A stretch of 64,000 bases of DNA, from contig JBEEGH010000022.1 of the NCBI GenBank assembly GCA_041166745.1, positions 1 through 64,000 of the forward strand. Reading direction: 5' to 3'. The notes under the pieces were generated by a model. That model saw only the letters and a program-made list of their open reading frames with translations, searched no databases and had not been told where the DNA came from. Position 1 is the first letter of the stretch. The number at the start of each line of letters is the position of its first letter. The DNA comes from DASUCS01 sp041166745. GTDB lineage: Bacteria > Actinomycetota > Acidimicrobiia > Acidimicrobiales > JACDCH01. Shown piece after piece: positions 42,853 through 51,554 of the stretch. Both the position numbers and the translations under genes were made by a program.

Positions 42853-43562
42853 GGTTTCCTCCAGCGTTTCGTGCCGAAGCACGCGACGGAATCATGAGGC
42901 CAACGGGTGGCGAGCTCGCCCTCGGGCGGCGTAGCCATCGTACTGGAGGGCCGGCTGAGGCGGTGCTTGATCGGGCCCGGGTACGCAGACGACGCGGCGG
43001 GGACAACCGCGATGCTTTCGCGAGGGCGCACATCCTGGGTCTGTACCAGTTCACACCTACGCAAGCCCGATTACGCCCGTCGGCGACACGACTTCTGCAA
43101 AACGACGTCCGCGATCGCCAGCAACGACGTGACGTCATCGGCAACGCTCGGCAGGCGCCGAGGGAAGGTTCCCGTCGGATCGTGGAGGGTCGGGACTACG
43201 CGGCGACGACCGCCGGCCAGTGACAGTCGACGTCGCGCAGCGTCAGCACCTGGCGACCGGGCGGACTAACCCTGGCGACCTGGCGGTGTCTTCATAAGCC
43301 GGTCTCGGACAACTACGTCACCGACGAGACCAGCTGGGGAACCCTCGGGTTATGCGGGATTGGGCTTCGCTTAGATCGGAAGCGATCTACCTTTGCGCGC
43401 GCACGCCCGCGACGGCGATCCGGTCCCGGCGTTGAGCCGCTTGTTGCTACGTGCGCGGTGGTCAAGCGCGGGAAGTGAGCCCGTCCTTCATCGCCACGAG
43501 GGCAAGCTACAAGGATCAGGTGGCTTGCGCGACCTAGTCGACCAGGCAAAAGGAGACAAGCG
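42853..43562. other. non-coding gap in front of the integrase module
   Basis: 710 bases without a convincing gene. It holds the left copy of the dispersed repeat at 43287-43359. The last 15 bases carry AAAGGAG, the ribosome site for the TTG at 43563. Promoters for both directions must be here, but I see no clear consensus. Confidence 0.5.
43287..43359. repeat. dispersed repeat, left copy
   Basis: 73 bases that match 60917-60990 at roughly 85 percent in the same orientation, including shared blocks TGTCTTCAT, ACGTCACCGAC and GGTTATGCGGGA. Inside this copy GGTCTCG and CGAGACC form a perfect 7-base-pair stem. I do not know the family; it could be an element end, an attachment site remnant or a structured RNA. 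Confidence 0.65.
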
Positions 43563-43856
43563 TTGTCGTTGAGAGTCGAAGTTGAAGAGGTCCGAGTCGG
43601 CGGGCGGTGTTTCGTTCGTGTCGGTGACACGGTGCACGTGCGGCCGTCGAAGCCGGGCAAGCGCGACGGGTTCGACGCCCGAGTGACGCGCATCTTCCGT
43701 GTGGGCGAAGAGACACAGGTCGAGGTGTTCGGCGGGCGGATCGACAGCAGGGGGCGCCAGGTCGGTGCCGGGATGCGCACGTTCACTCTCGACCGGATCG
43801 TGCGCCGGCGCCAGACGAAGAACGGCGAGGAGATCGACAGGAAGAAGGCAGGATGA
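43563..43856 (+). CDS. small basic protein of unknown function
   Basis: A 97-residue protein starting at TTG 43563, with AAAGGAG 7-8 bases upstream. The residues RVGDTVHVRPSKPGKRDGFD and TQVEVFGGRIDSRGRQVG suggest a small beta-barrel (SH3/KOW-like), and the C-terminus is Arg/Lys-rich (RRRQTKNGEEIDRKK). A nucleic-acid or cell-wall binding role is a guess. Its stop overlaps the next ATG by 4 bases. Confidence 0.65.
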   Translation: MSLRVEVEEVRVGGRCFVRVGDTVHVRPSKPGKRDGFDARVTRIFRVGEETQVEVFGGRIDSRGRQVGAGMRTFTLDRIVRRRQTKNGEEIDRKKAG

Positions 43857-44539
43857 TCACTGTGAACGCACTTCAATGGGTCGTGTTCGGAGACGACGGA
43901 GCTGCTGCTCTCGCCGACGACAAGGCGCTCGTCCGGTGGGCGCAGGCCCGGCAGCTCCGCTCGCTCGACGCGTGGCATGCCGTCGCCGGTCAACGGGTCA
44001 TGGTCCCGTGCCATCTTTCGCGCAGCGGCATCAACTGGACGTTCAGCTACCCGAAGGCCACGAGCATGGAGCTCAACGACGTGCACTGGGACGTCCCCGC
44101 CGACCCGTCCGACGATCCGCGGGTGCTCCGCATCGTCGAGACGATCGAGTCCGGCGGCGCGACGACCGTGCTCGAGCCGGTTCGCTGGACGGTCAGCGAG
44201 TGGCCGCCGTACGACCTGCACGCCGACGCCGACCCGAACATGATCGGCCAGAAGCTCGGCTCGGTCTACGACATCGACGTGATCGACGACACGCGCATCG
44301 GCCGGTACTGGCACTACTGCCCGGATCGCATCGCGCTTGTCGCCGCACAGCTCGACGATGCGCAACTCGGCCAGCTCCTCGACTACCTCGAAGGGCGGGT
44401 GTCGCTCACCATGGTCAACGAACGGCTCGAACCGCACGATCGGGAACGGTTCATCGACCAGACGTTCCTCGATCCCAACCCTGAGCTGAGCGAGATGCTC
44501 ACCGGTCTGCTCACCCGCCCCCTGGACTTGCCGCTATGA
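43853..44539 (+). CDS. protein of unknown function
   Basis: A 228-residue soluble protein with many Trp and acidic residues (LEPVRWTVSEWPPYDLHADAD; GRYWHYCPDRIALVAAQL). I do not recognise the family and see no catalytic motif. It is the second gene of an operon that overlaps its neighbours by 4 bases on the 5' side and meets a short coding stretch on the 3' side. No signal peptide or membrane helix. Confidence 0.65.
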   Translation: MITVNALQWVVFGDDGAAALADDKALVRWAQARQLRSLDAWHAVAGQRVMVPCHLSRSGINWTFSYPKATSMELNDVHWDVPADPSDDPRVLRIVETIESGGATTVLEPVRWTVSEWPPYDLHADADPNMIGQKLGSVYDIDVIDDTRIGRYWHYCPDRIALVAAQLDDAQLGQLLDYLEGRVSLTMVNERLEPHDRERFIDQTFLDPNPELSEMLTGLLTRPLDLPL

Positions 44540-44588
44540 GCGACTGCTTTACTGCGGGCCCTATCAAGGTGACACGTTCGTCCACCAG

Positions 44589-44708
44589 GTGAGCGAGTCG
44601 CATCGCGCCATGGTCGAGCTCGTCGCCTCCCTCGATCGTCGGTTCCGGCCGTTGACCGCCGTCGTCGAGTCTCTCGTCGACACGGAGACCGGGGAGATCA
44701 TCGAATGA
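44589..44708 (+). CDS. possible short coupled gene
   Basis: A coherent frame (VSESHRAMVELVASLDRRF, then VVESLVDTETGEIIE) ends in a TGA that overlaps the ATG of the lipoprotein gene by 4 bases. The same frame reads on upstream (YERLLYCGPYQGDTFVHQ) but has no start codon before GTG 44589. Either the gene is very short or its true start was lost by a 1-base shift near the ATG at 44536. Confidence 0.4.
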   Translation: MSESHRAMVELVASLDRRFRPLTAVVESLVDTETGEIIE

Positions 44709-45133
44709 AACGCATCATCCTCATCGCCGCCACCGTCCTGCTCGCCGCGTGCGGCGGAGGCGGAGGCGGCGGGAGCGCTACCCGCACGCTCACCGGTGAC
44801 GTCACGCTGTACGACCTGGACATGATCTCCGACCAAGTCGGCGGGCCATGCACCGGACAGGGCGGCTTCAACGATCTGCGCGACGGCGCGCCGGTCGTCG
44901 TCAAAGACGGTGCCGGGAAGATCGTCGCCACCGGACAGCTCGGCGCCGGCAAGCGCATCGGAGTGAACGGCGCGACGACCGTGTCGACCGAGTGCCGGTT
45001 CCCGGTCACCGTCTCCGGCATCCCGGCGAGCGACTTCTACCAGGTGGAGGTGTCACGTCGCGGCGCGCAGACCTACAGCCTTGCCGATCTCGAGACGGCC
45101 ACTTGGCAGGTCCATCTCACGATCGGCAAGTAG
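44705..45133 (+). CDS. small lipoprotein
   Basis: A 142-residue protein with a lipoprotein signal KRIILIAATVLLAACGGGGG: the lipobox LAAC gives a lipid-modified Cys at residue 16, followed by a Gly-rich linker. The mature domain is beta-rich (TLTGDVTLYDLDMI; FPVTVSGIPASDFYQVEVSR) with one Cys pair and may be an Ig-like fold. Function unknown. Last gene of the 43563 operon. Confidence 0.75.
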   Translation: MKRIILIAATVLLAACGGGGGGGSATRTLTGDVTLYDLDMISDQVGGPCTGQGGFNDLRDGAPVVVKDGAGKIVATGQLGAGKRIGVNGATTVSTECRFPVTVSGIPASDFYQVEVSRRGAQTYSLADLETATWQVHLTIGK

Positions 45134-45146
45134 ATGATGTTCGAGG

Positions 45147-45431
45147 TCATGACCAAGCCGTTGGTGGCTGACTGACGCGAGCACTGCAGATGCGGCGAGC
45201 GGTCTCGGGCGACGGGTTGCCGTTCGATCCGTCACCCGAGATCAGGTAGTGGTCGGCGATAACTGTTCTGAACAGGTCGATCGTGCAACTGCGCGCCGAG
45301 CCGTGATGGGGAACCTTGAGCGCAGCGACGCGCAAGATGCCTTGACGAAGCATGGCTGCACCGCGGAGCTGTTCGACGATGCGGTCACCGCGTGCATCGC
45401 CCGTGAACAACACCGACGTGCCCTCGGCCAT
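45147..45431 (-). pseudogene. C-terminal fragment of a metallo-beta-lactamase-fold hydrolase
   Basis: From ATG 45431 the frame reads GTSVLFTGDARGDRIVEQL and then VAALKVPHHGSARSC and DHYLISGDGSNGNPSPETA. These are the last metal-binding Asp and His-His-Gly of ComEC/Rec2-like MBL proteins. The N-terminal half with HxHxDH is missing and a stop codon lies in frame just upstream. It is a broken relative of the full MBL gene at 57937. Confidence 0.7.
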
Positions 45432-45763
45432 GGCCTCGCGATGGGGAAGGAGGCGGTCTGGCTACTGATCGCAAAGTGAGGCTGCCGCTCACTGTCGGCT
45501 CTCGGGTGTTCCCTCAGATGGGAGTGTGGACGCACGCTGTGCAAACACCGTGTCAGGGACGAGAGGCAGCGTGTCGAACGCGTCGCAGGGACCGCTCCGT
45601 CCGAGCTGCGTACAACGGACCGGGTCCTCCAATCGGACGTCGAGTCCGTAGTTATTCAGGAACCTACTCGCTACGCGAAATGACGACGGTGAGCTATTGC
45701 GATCTTCGCCTCAACGTGGCGAAATCGCCTGGAAGTTCTTCGTTCGGCCGGAGTGGGGGTCTC
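45432..45763. other. intergenic region
   Basis: 332 bases in front of the metalloprotease gene. No family-like reading frame was found, apart from possible decayed MBL sequence at its left end. A ribosome site GGAGTGGGGG stands before the ATG at 45764. Confidence 0.45.
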
Positions 45764-48073
45764 ATGCGAGAACGTTCGGTCCATCGCAACGCTTTCTGCG
45801 CGGTGACTGCGCTCGCGTTGATTGGGTCGGTGCTGTTGGCGCCGACCGCGCCCGCTCAGACGGGCACGAAGCAGGCGGTTCTCTTCGACGGCGCCGATGT
45901 GACGCCGAGCGCGCCAGCTATAGACGCCGACCGCGCGGCGCGGACCCGGTACGTCATCGTGGACACCACGCAGGCGATGAACCAGCTCGTCGACCCCAGA
46001 GCGCGCAGCAGTGCTCAGATGGAGGACGGACGGGCGGGAGGTCTGCCGGCGAGCGCGGTGACGATGCAACTGTTCGATGGCCATCAAGTGACGTTCAAGG
46101 GCATCACAGCGGCGGTCGTCCAACCAGTGGTCGGGTCGACGTCCGACGTTGCTATCGACTCACCGCGTCTCGCGACGGTGGAATGGCAGGGTCACGCAGA
46201 TGTGAACGGCTCCGTTGCGGCTTCGGCAGTGTTCGCGTTCAGCCAGCAAGCGGACGGCAGGGTCACCCTCTACGGAACCGTTCAGGACGGCGAATCTACC
46301 TACGTGGTCGAACAGGCAGAAGCCTCGACCTATGGGCTCTTGGACGTTTCCAAGGCTGGTGTGCCGTTGGCAGACGACGTTATTTCTGCGCCCAAATCGG
46401 CGACGCAATCTGCGACACCGGAAAGTGCTGCACTCAGGCAGGGATCGGTTAGGCCGGCCAGCGGAGTACAGCAGTCTGGAGTCAACACCGTCATCAACAT
46501 CCTCGTCGTGTACTCGGACCAGGTTCCGTCTTCACGTGTGCAGCAGATCGCAGGCCAAGTGAGCAATACGAATGCCGCGCTCACCAACACGGCTGGGTCG
46601 CCGTTCCAGCTCAACCTCGTAGGGCTGCTCGCGGAAGGGAACTACCCTCAGGCTAGCGATCTCGGCACCGACCTTGGTCGCCTACAGGATCCGACCGACG
46701 GATTTATGGATGACGTTGCTGGGGTGCGAAATTCACTCGCAGCGGATCTCGTCGTATTGGTTCTTCCAAACACAGCTAGCGGCCTTTGCGGAGTCGCCTA
46801 TGAGCCAAGTCCGACCGGCAGCGAGAGCTACGGCTTTGCGGACATCGCGGCCCCCTGTTTCGACTACGCGGCCAGCCAATATGGATTCACGCACGAGGTC
46901 GGACACACCCTCGGCGCAAACCACAATCCCGAAGCGCCGGGCATGACGTCGTCCAGCGGGCCGTACACGTTCGCTCGCGGTTCCTGGGAGAACGGTGTGG
47001 CGAGCGACGTCATGACCTATACCTCCGTGTGCTCGAGCGGATGCAACCACACGCTGCAGTATTCGAGTCCATCCGTCGACTATGTCGGACATCCGGGGCA
47101 TGTCTCGGGCGACAGCAGCCACGACAACGGAACCAGCATTTCACTGGTCGGCCCCTACGTCGCCAACTACCGCTACCCATGGAGTGGTCCTTTCGCCCCT
47201 CCCGGTGGAAATGGAGAACGTTCGAGTCCTCACGCCGCCGCGACCTGGGGGGCCACCAGGGTCGACTATGTCGTGCGTGGTACGGACAACGCGGTGTACT
47301 GGAACTACTGGAACGGGTCCCAGTGGTCGTCGTACGTGTACCTGGGCGCGCCAACCGTGAACAACGTCACCGCGATCAAAGGCTCTCCCGCGATCGTGTC
47401 TTGGGGCCCCGGTCGCCTCGACCTGTTCGTCCGAAGCAACGACGACAAGCTTTGGCAGAGGTTCACGTCCAACAACGGGGTGAGCTGGTCTAACTGGTTT
47501 CAGCCCTTCTCCGACGGGACCCTTTTGTCGTCGCCAACGGTCGCGAGCTGGGCCCCCAACCGTCTCGACGTCTTCGTGACTGGCAGCGACGGCAACATCT
47601 ACCAGAGGTTCTGGGATACGACGACCTGGAGTGTTTGGCTCCTCCGTGGCAAGCCTGCGTCGGTGGCAGTCACGGGAAACCCAGCCGCGGCGTCCTGGGG
47701 GCCGAACAGGCTCGATGTGTTCGTTCGAGGATCCGACGGCAAGTTGTGGCAAACATTTTGGAGCGGTTCAGCATGGGCTACGTGGTCGCAGCCGCCCGGC
47801 ACCACCGGCGGTACAATCGGAACTCCGGCTAACGATGGAGGCGACCTCGACGCCACATCGTGGGGTAGTGGCCACTACGCCGTGTTCATCCGCGGCACCG
47901 ACAATGGGCTGTATTGGACAAACTATGTCGGGAGCTGGTCGTCCTGGGCGCGGATTGGAACCACGTCGAACCTTCTTCAGGGCGGGCCAGGCGCGGACTC
48001 CCGCGGCCTTCAACAGCTCGATGTCTTTGTCTGGGGCACCGACAACATGGCCTACGAGTTCTGGAACCAGTGA
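45764..48073 (+). CDS. secreted metzincin metalloprotease with lectin-like beta-propeller tail
   Basis: A 769-residue secreted protein. Residues 1-32 are a signal peptide ending APTAPAQ. The protease domain (about 235-470) has the full zinc motif in THEVGHTLGANHN (HExxHxxGxxH) and a Met-turn in SDVMTY, which places it among metzincins (reprolysin-like). From about residue 480 to the end there are six or so repeats of about 45-50 residues with SWGPNRLDVFVRGSDGKLWQ-like cores. These match the PLL-type/DUF346 propeller lectins. The N-terminal 200 residues look like a pro-region. Likely a secreted protease that binds glycans on a target surface. Confidence 0.85.
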   Translation: MRERSVHRNAFCAVTALALIGSVLLAPTAPAQTGTKQAVLFDGADVTPSAPAIDADRAARTRYVIVDTTQAMNQLVDPRARSSAQMEDGRAGGLPASAVTMQLFDGHQVTFKGITAAVVQPVVGSTSDVAIDSPRLATVEWQGHADVNGSVAASAVFAFSQQADGRVTLYGTVQDGESTYVVEQAEASTYGLLDVSKAGVPLADDVISAPKSATQSATPESAALRQGSVRPASGVQQSGVNTVINILVVYSDQVPSSRVQQIAGQVSNTNAALTNTAGSPFQLNLVGLLAEGNYPQASDLGTDLGRLQDPTDGFMDDVAGVRNSLAADLVVLVLPNTASGLCGVAYEPSPTGSESYGFADIAAPCFDYAASQYGFTHEVGHTLGANHNPEAPGMTSSSGPYTFARGSWENGVASDVMTYTSVCSSGCNHTLQYSSPSVDYVGHPGHVSGDSSHDNGTSISLVGPYVANYRYPWSGPFAPPGGNGERSSPHAAATWGATRVDYVVRGTDNAVYWNYWNGSQWSSYVYLGAPTVNNVTAIKGSPAIVSWGPGRLDLFVRSNDDKLWQRFTSNNGVSWSNWFQPFSDGTLLSSPTVASWAPNRLDVFVTGSDGNIYQRFWDTTTWSVWLLRGKPASVAVTGNPAAASWGPNRLDVFVRGSDGKLWQTFWSGSAWATWSQPPGTTGGTIGTPANDGGDLDATSWGSGHYAVFIRGTDNGLYWTNYVGSWSSWARIGTTSNLLQGGPGADSRGLQQLDVFVWGTDNMAYEFWNQ

Positions 48074-48129
48074 CCGGCCCACTTGTTGTTCCGGCCGTCG
48101 CTAAGACCGGCGCGCGCGAAGATCATCCG

Positions 48130-48603
48130 ATGAGGTCCTTCTTGATTCGGGGCGCGACTGTGCGGAAGCTCATCATCGCTGTGGTGCTTGTGGCGCCTGT
48201 GGTGACCGGCTCCGCAGCCGCGCAGGTCCCCCCTGGAAGCGTGAGCGAGTATCACTTCGTACCGGACGCCGCCCCGGCCGGGGGCTCGATCTCGGTGGAT
48301 GGCACATGCCGGTTCGGAGATCACCCGGCCACTGGCGTGCTCGTGCGACTTGCACGAACCGTGTCCCCAGGGTCAGGCAAGGAGCCTTTTGACACGTCCA
48401 AAGTCATCGCGGTGAACACTGACGGCACCTTCGGCGGACAACTGCCTATTCCTGCTGAAGCTCCGCCTGACCAGTATCATCTCGTTCTCGCTTGCCAAGA
48501 TGGTGATGTTCTGTTCGGCCAGCAACAGTTCCCATTCACAGTGGAGCCAGGAACCAGCCCGCCTGCGAATCCCATCACCGCGAAGCCCGTTTTGACCGGC
48601 TGA
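48130..48603 (+). CDS. secreted protein of unknown function
   Basis: A 157-residue protein with a signal peptide (KLIIAVVLVAPVVTGSAAA) and a beta-rich mature part with two Cys (TCRFGDHPATG; LVLACQDGDVLFG) that resembles a carboxypeptidase-regulatory or Ig-like fold. Family unknown. ATG 48130 or GTG 48160 are both possible. It lies 56 bases after the metalloprotease gene and may be co-expressed. Confidence 0.6.
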   Translation: MRSFLIRGATVRKLIIAVVLVAPVVTGSAAAQVPPGSVSEYHFVPDAAPAGGSISVDGTCRFGDHPATGVLVRLARTVSPGSGKEPFDTSKVIAVNTDGTFGGQLPIPAEAPPDQYHLVLACQDGDVLFGQQQFPFTVEPGTSPPANPITAKPVLTG

Positions 48604-48627
48604 GGTCCGCAACGCGAGATCCGTTCG

Positions 48628-49470
48628 GTGCCGCGAACTCAGCCCGTTTCCGTGAACGCTCGAAGATCCCCGCGCCGCTACCTACGACGAGTGGGCAGGA
48701 GGCGCGCTGTAGCAACGGCGGTGAGTGTTGTAATTCTCGGCGGGTTGCTCCTGACCCTGGTGTATCAACACCCGCCCCACGGCGACCGCCGGACGAACGG
48801 GGTTACGCCATCGTCTACAGCCGCTGCCGATGTGATCACGTCGACAACGCCCGTCGGTTACATCGCCACGGCTCGCGCATCACGTCTCGAAGTGTTTGAC
48901 GCCCCCGACTCCGCGCTTGCAAGCCACACCTTCGACAACCCTTGGCAACTCGAGAACGCCCCTCATGCGACGGTTCCTTTGGTCTTTCTTGTATTGCAGG
49001 AGCGATCTGACGGGTGGTTGAAGGTTTTGCTTCCGATTCGACCAAATGGAAGCGCGGGCTGGGTTCGACCCAACGACGTAACGGTGTCATCGACCTCATA
49101 TCGGATTACTGTGTCCCTTGGCTTGCGTCGACTAACGCTCCTCGATGGGGAAGCGACGGTGTTCGAGGACAGTGTGGCCATCGGCGCGCCAGAGACTCCG
49201 ACGCCAATCGGCCGGTTCTTCATTAGAGCGCTACTGCGAGCTCCGACCCCTAACTCTCCGTATGGTCCATACGCGTACGGGCTGTCGGGATATTCGGAGA
49301 CGCTGGAACAGTTCGATGGCGGCGATGCCGAGGTCGGTCTACATGGCAACAACGACGCGTCGGTGCTGGGTCAGGCCGTCAGCCACGGGTGCATCCGCCT
49401 TAGCAATGACAGGATTGAGCAGCTGGCAGCCATCTTGCCTCTCGGCACGCCGGTAGACATCGCGAGTTGA
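48628..49470 (+). CDS. membrane-anchored L,D-transpeptidase (YkuD) with SH3-like domain
   Basis: A 280-residue protein: basic N-terminus and one membrane helix (VATAVSVVILGGLLLTLVY), an SH3-like domain (about residues 70-145, SDGWLKVLLPIRPNGSAGW) and a YkuD catalytic domain (about 150-280). The active-site motif is VSHGCIRLSN with the nucleophile Cys, and the upstream His is in VGLHGNND. It cross-links peptidoglycan between meso-diaminopimelate residues or attaches proteins to it. GTG start at 48628. Confidence 0.88.
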   Translation: MPRTQPVSVNARRSPRRYLRRVGRRRAVATAVSVVILGGLLLTLVYQHPPHGDRRTNGVTPSSTAAADVITSTTPVGYIATARASRLEVFDAPDSALASHTFDNPWQLENAPHATVPLVFLVLQERSDGWLKVLLPIRPNGSAGWVRPNDVTVSSTSYRITVSLGLRRLTLLDGEATVFEDSVAIGAPETPTPIGRFFIRALLRAPTPNSPYGPYAYGLSGYSETLEQFDGGDAEVGLHGNNDASVLGQAVSHGCIRLSNDRIEQLAAILPLGTPVDIAS

Positions 49471-49647
49471 AGGAACTGGTGGACGTCCTCGAATGGCCCT
49501 GGATCGAGGAAGTGAATCGTGTCGCTCTCCGACGAGGTCCAAAGGCGCGCATCAATTGAGCCTTCGCGACTCGGAATCGGACAGGACCGGGAGCGACGCC
49601 TCCTGCATCCGCGGGACCCGTAGAGTCTCGATCGAGCCCAGGACGAT

Positions 49648-49947
49648 TCAGCCAGCTCGACGATCTACTTGACGTCTCCGAGACATTTGCCGCTGGGACC
49701 AAGCCGCGCAAAAACCACGATCGTCGGTACGACAATCAAGAGAACCCCCTGCGCAGTCTGAGACCGCATCAACCCATGTTCCGGATCGAAGTCGTCGCAG
49801 ACCATCGAGGGACTCCTCAGTGAACTGATGTAGCTCGAACCATCGTGCGACGTCAGGCTCTGTGGCGATCGCTCGCCATTCGGCGAGGTGTACATGCGCG
49901 AGGTCGTGCGCGGAGCCATAGCCCGGCACCTCGAACAACTGAGTCAC
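49648..49947 (-). CDS. small coupled gene, possibly frame-shifted
   Basis: The first 50 residues from GTG 49947 (VPGYGSAHDLAHVHLAEWRA, then RWFELHQFTEESLDGL) look like a real protein. After that this frame becomes Arg-rich, while another frame from about 49800 reads CDDFDPEHGLMRSQTAQGVL and then a hydrophobic helix (LIVVPTIVVFARLG). Either two genes overlap or a 1-base shift occurred. The GTG overlaps the stop of the larger upstream gene by 4 bases (GTGA). Confidence 0.4.
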   Translation of the reverse strand: MTQLFEVPGYGSAHDLAHVHLAEWRAIATEPDVARWFELHQFTEESLDGLRRLRSGTWVDAVSDCAGGSLDCRTDDRGFCAAWSQRQMSRRRQVDRRAG

Positions 49948-51269
49948 GACAACATTCCTACGTACGACGCGATCGACGAACGGCTTACGGGGAGGGCGTC
50001 TCGATTGTATGGCGGTGCGGCGAGTCTGGGTCGTCCCAGTACTGGCGCGTCATCGATGTGGCAAGCATGGACCGCCACCAACGCGTGCGCACGCCCAAAC
50101 AAGCCCCTGTAGCCGACGGCATGGGCAGTGGCGTGTCGTGCGAAGTGATCCGGCGGCGCGACACCACGATCCGGGTACCACTGAGCGAAGGCGCGATAGA
50201 GCGGTCGAAGCGTCAGGCTCTCGCTCGCTACGTCAAAGGGAAGCTCCGCGAAGTTGGCCTGGGCGTCCTGGGCGGCTGCCTCACGAGCACGCGGCCCAAA
50301 TAGCTGGAGGACGATGCTGTCGATGATGTTGCCCGCATGCGACTGCGCGGGCCCATCGAGTTCGAGTGCGAGCGCATCGATCGCCTGTCGGCACTGATCT
50401 GCCCACTCACACTTGATGTCCGAGAGAACGTCTCGGCAGTCATCGAGAACCTCATGGAGACGACCGAGTATCTGAAGGCGCTCGTCGCCGTCCTGAGCGG
50501 CAACCAGTTCTCCAACGATCTCCGCTCGTGGCACCCAACTGAGAGGTATCCCCTCGTCAAGCGTGAGCGCGGCGACGGTCTTAAGGTCGGCGTCGCGAAG
50601 GTTGGGTGGAAGCCACCTCTTGATGCGCTCGCTGAGGTCGCTGATTGACTCCGAGTTGATGGTCTGGGTGAGACTCCTGACGATTGACGAGAAGTCCACG
50701 CGTGCGGCGATGACGTCGCGGATGTGCTGCTGTGTCTCGCCGAGCTTTGCGAAGTCCACGCTCTTCAGAAGCGCGTCGTTCGCCGCGGTCAAGGCCGACA
50801 TGTCGGTCGAGTTTGCGAGTGTCTCAGCCCACGTCTTCTGCATGTCTGCGACTGCCGCTCTTCCAACGGCCGCCTGTGCATCGCGGAAGACGTTCTGGAC
50901 GCCGGATAGGTCGATCGATCGTCCGATATCAGCGAAGAGCTCCTTCTGCATGTCAGCGAACTGCTGCATCTCGGCACTCGGTGCCAAGGCTTGTGACGCC
51001 GCTTGCTGCATTGCGCGGACGGCGGACAGATCGAGCCGGGCAATGTGGCGCTGGAGTGACGAGAACGCTTCTAGGTTGCGGAAGACCTCCGGGTCGATCC
51101 CGAAGCGACCCTCAGGTACCGGTCCCTCGACGCGATCGTCGTCGTCCGGCGGTACGTCGTCCCCATCGTCGTCATCATGCACAGAAATGATTCTCGCGCC
51201 GCGGGCATGGCCGGCCGGAGGTGATTCCGAACGGTCCGTTGACCTGTCTGAATGGCTCGGCCCGAGCAC
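49944..51269 (-). CDS. large protein of unknown function with C-terminal RHxxxH motif
   Basis: About 440 residues. After an acidic start (DDDDGDDVPPDDDDR) there is a helical region with repeats such as FSSLQRHIARLDLSAVRAM and VGRAAVADMQKTWAETLANS, likely coiled coil. The last 120 residues (SLTLRPLYRAFAQWYPDRG, then FARHATAHAVGYRGLFG) carry RHxxxH within a helical context that recalls HEPN/abortive-infection proteins. A defence role is an inference from this motif and the island context. The start is unsure: GTG 51269 or GTG 51182, neither with a ribosome site. Coupled to the small gene at 49947. Confidence 0.6.
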   Translation of the reverse strand: MLGPSHSDRSTDRSESPPAGHARGARIISVHDDDDGDDVPPDDDDRVEGPVPEGRFGIDPEVFRNLEAFSSLQRHIARLDLSAVRAMQQAASQALAPSAEMQQFADMQKELFADIGRSIDLSGVQNVFRDAQAAVGRAAVADMQKTWAETLANSTDMSALTAANDALLKSVDFAKLGETQQHIRDVIAARVDFSSIVRSLTQTINSESISDLSERIKRWLPPNLRDADLKTVAALTLDEGIPLSWVPRAEIVGELVAAQDGDERLQILGRLHEVLDDCRDVLSDIKCEWADQCRQAIDALALELDGPAQSHAGNIIDSIVLQLFGPRAREAAAQDAQANFAELPFDVASESLTLRPLYRAFAQWYPDRGVAPPDHFARHATAHAVGYRGLFGRAHALVAVHACHIDDAPVLGRPRLAAPPYNRDALPVSRSSIASYVGMLS

Positions 51270-51554
51270 AACTCAGCTGCGCAGCGGCTAACCGCGAGCA
51301 AGACACCGCGCAGCGCGGAGAAGCGCGACCCGTCTTCCTCCCCATGAGCTGGTCGTTTCCGTGTGCCACTACTGGCACTTCGGGGACACGTCCGCCGGGA
51401 CGCAGACCGCGGTTCTGGTCTCGGGCTTCGTTCCGCGTCGCACGTAGTTCTGCTCGCGCGGCGAACGTGCTATGGCTTGGTTCGCGAGTCAAGGGGCCGC
51501 AAATGCGACCCGGGTACCATCGTGACGCCCTTCAGCGAACGCGGAGGCGACGGC

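Noticed and set aside
42853..43562. CRISPR array or spaced repeats in the gap before the TTG-start operon
   Set aside because: No regularly spaced direct repeats were found here or anywhere else in the window; the only repeat is the single 73-base copy.
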